Shown piece after piece: positions 63,760 through 64,000 of a stretch of 64,000 nucleotides of DNA. The position numbers were made by a program, and so were the translations under genes. Each line of letters opens with the position of its first letter. Within the stretch, counting starts at the first letter, position 1. Under the pieces are notes generated by a model, which saw nothing but the letters and a program-made list of their open reading frames with translations, searched no databases and was not told the origin of the DNA. The stretch is taken from assembly GCA_014549065.1 (NCBI GenBank), contig JACDOX010000007.1, positions 1,423,621 to 1,487,620 on the forward strand. Direction: 5' to 3'. The stretch comes from Cardinalis cardinalis. Lineage: Eukaryota; Chordata; Aves; Passeriformes; Cardinalidae.

Positions 63760-64000
63760 CTAAGTGAAACAAACAACAAACAAAAATTTCCAGAATTATA
63801 AAAATCCACTTATTAACTTAGCAAATTAGACAAGGTAATTAATTCCACTTTAGAGTCTAAGGGAGGGTGTGGAAGGAGCAACGTAAAAGAACAACTATGC
63901 NGCTATTTTTAAGAAAATATTCAAATTCTGCAGATTAATATTCCTCTGTGAAAAAAAAATAATATCCTTTATATAAATTAAAGATTTCTTTACATGGTTC

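Noticed and set aside
1..64000. CRISPR array, operon, plasmid or phage features
   Set aside because: The window is a vertebrate intron-exon landscape; repeats present are LINE, SINE, LTR and simple repeats with no regular spacer structure.

Overview
The window looks like nuclear DNA from a bird, most likely a passerine. It is AT-rich and intron-rich. It carries many CR1 LINE fragments with the typical degenerate ATTCTATG-type 3' ends, one tRNA-Ile-headed SINE with a CR1-like tail, and one LTR that resembles songbird ERVL-type LTRs. There are no bacterial or organellar features. Single N bases occur every few hundred bases throughout, as in a consensus where variable or uncertain sites were masked.

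One protein-coding gene dominates. It is RTTN (rotatin), on the minus strand, running from the right edge of the window to its stop codon at 9994-9996. I could place 33 consecutive coding exons (called W1 to W33 here, in transcript order). All have GT donors and AG acceptors, and the phase matches at every junction. Together they give 4,506 coding bases, or 1,501 codons plus stop, with no frameshift or in-frame stop. This is roughly the C-terminal two thirds of the protein; the N-terminal part and the promoter lie beyond position 64000. Rotatin is a large helical-repeat (Armadillo-like) protein of centrioles and basal bodies, needed for centriole assembly and elongation, ciliary function and left-right patterning.

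Layout: 1-9600 is 3'-flanking DNA with a CR1 (about 800-1206), a CR1 tail (about 4355-4428), a solo LTR (5881-6386) and a G-rich tract (9216-9245). Positions about 9612-9993 are the likely RTTN 3' UTR, with an AATAAA signal on the minus strand at 9630-9635. From 9994 to 63759 RTTN exons alternate with introns. The introns carry the SINE (intron 26), a tail-to-tail CR1 pair (intron 25), a small GTGTCC-containing tandem repeat (intron 18), a CR1 fragment (intron 16), a CR1 tail (intron 11), a Z-DNA-type palindrome (intron 10) and a CR1 copy next to an AT microsatellite (intron 9). Positions 63760-64000 are the start of the next upstream intron.

I found no second gene, no RNA gene that looks functional, no CRISPR array and no clear undescribed system. 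The most useful observations are the complete exon map, the passerine-type SINE, the LTR with near-matching flanking duplications, the inverted CR1 pair, the CpG-containing palindrome beside exon W10, and the placement of ambiguous bases at mostly tolerant coding and splice positions.
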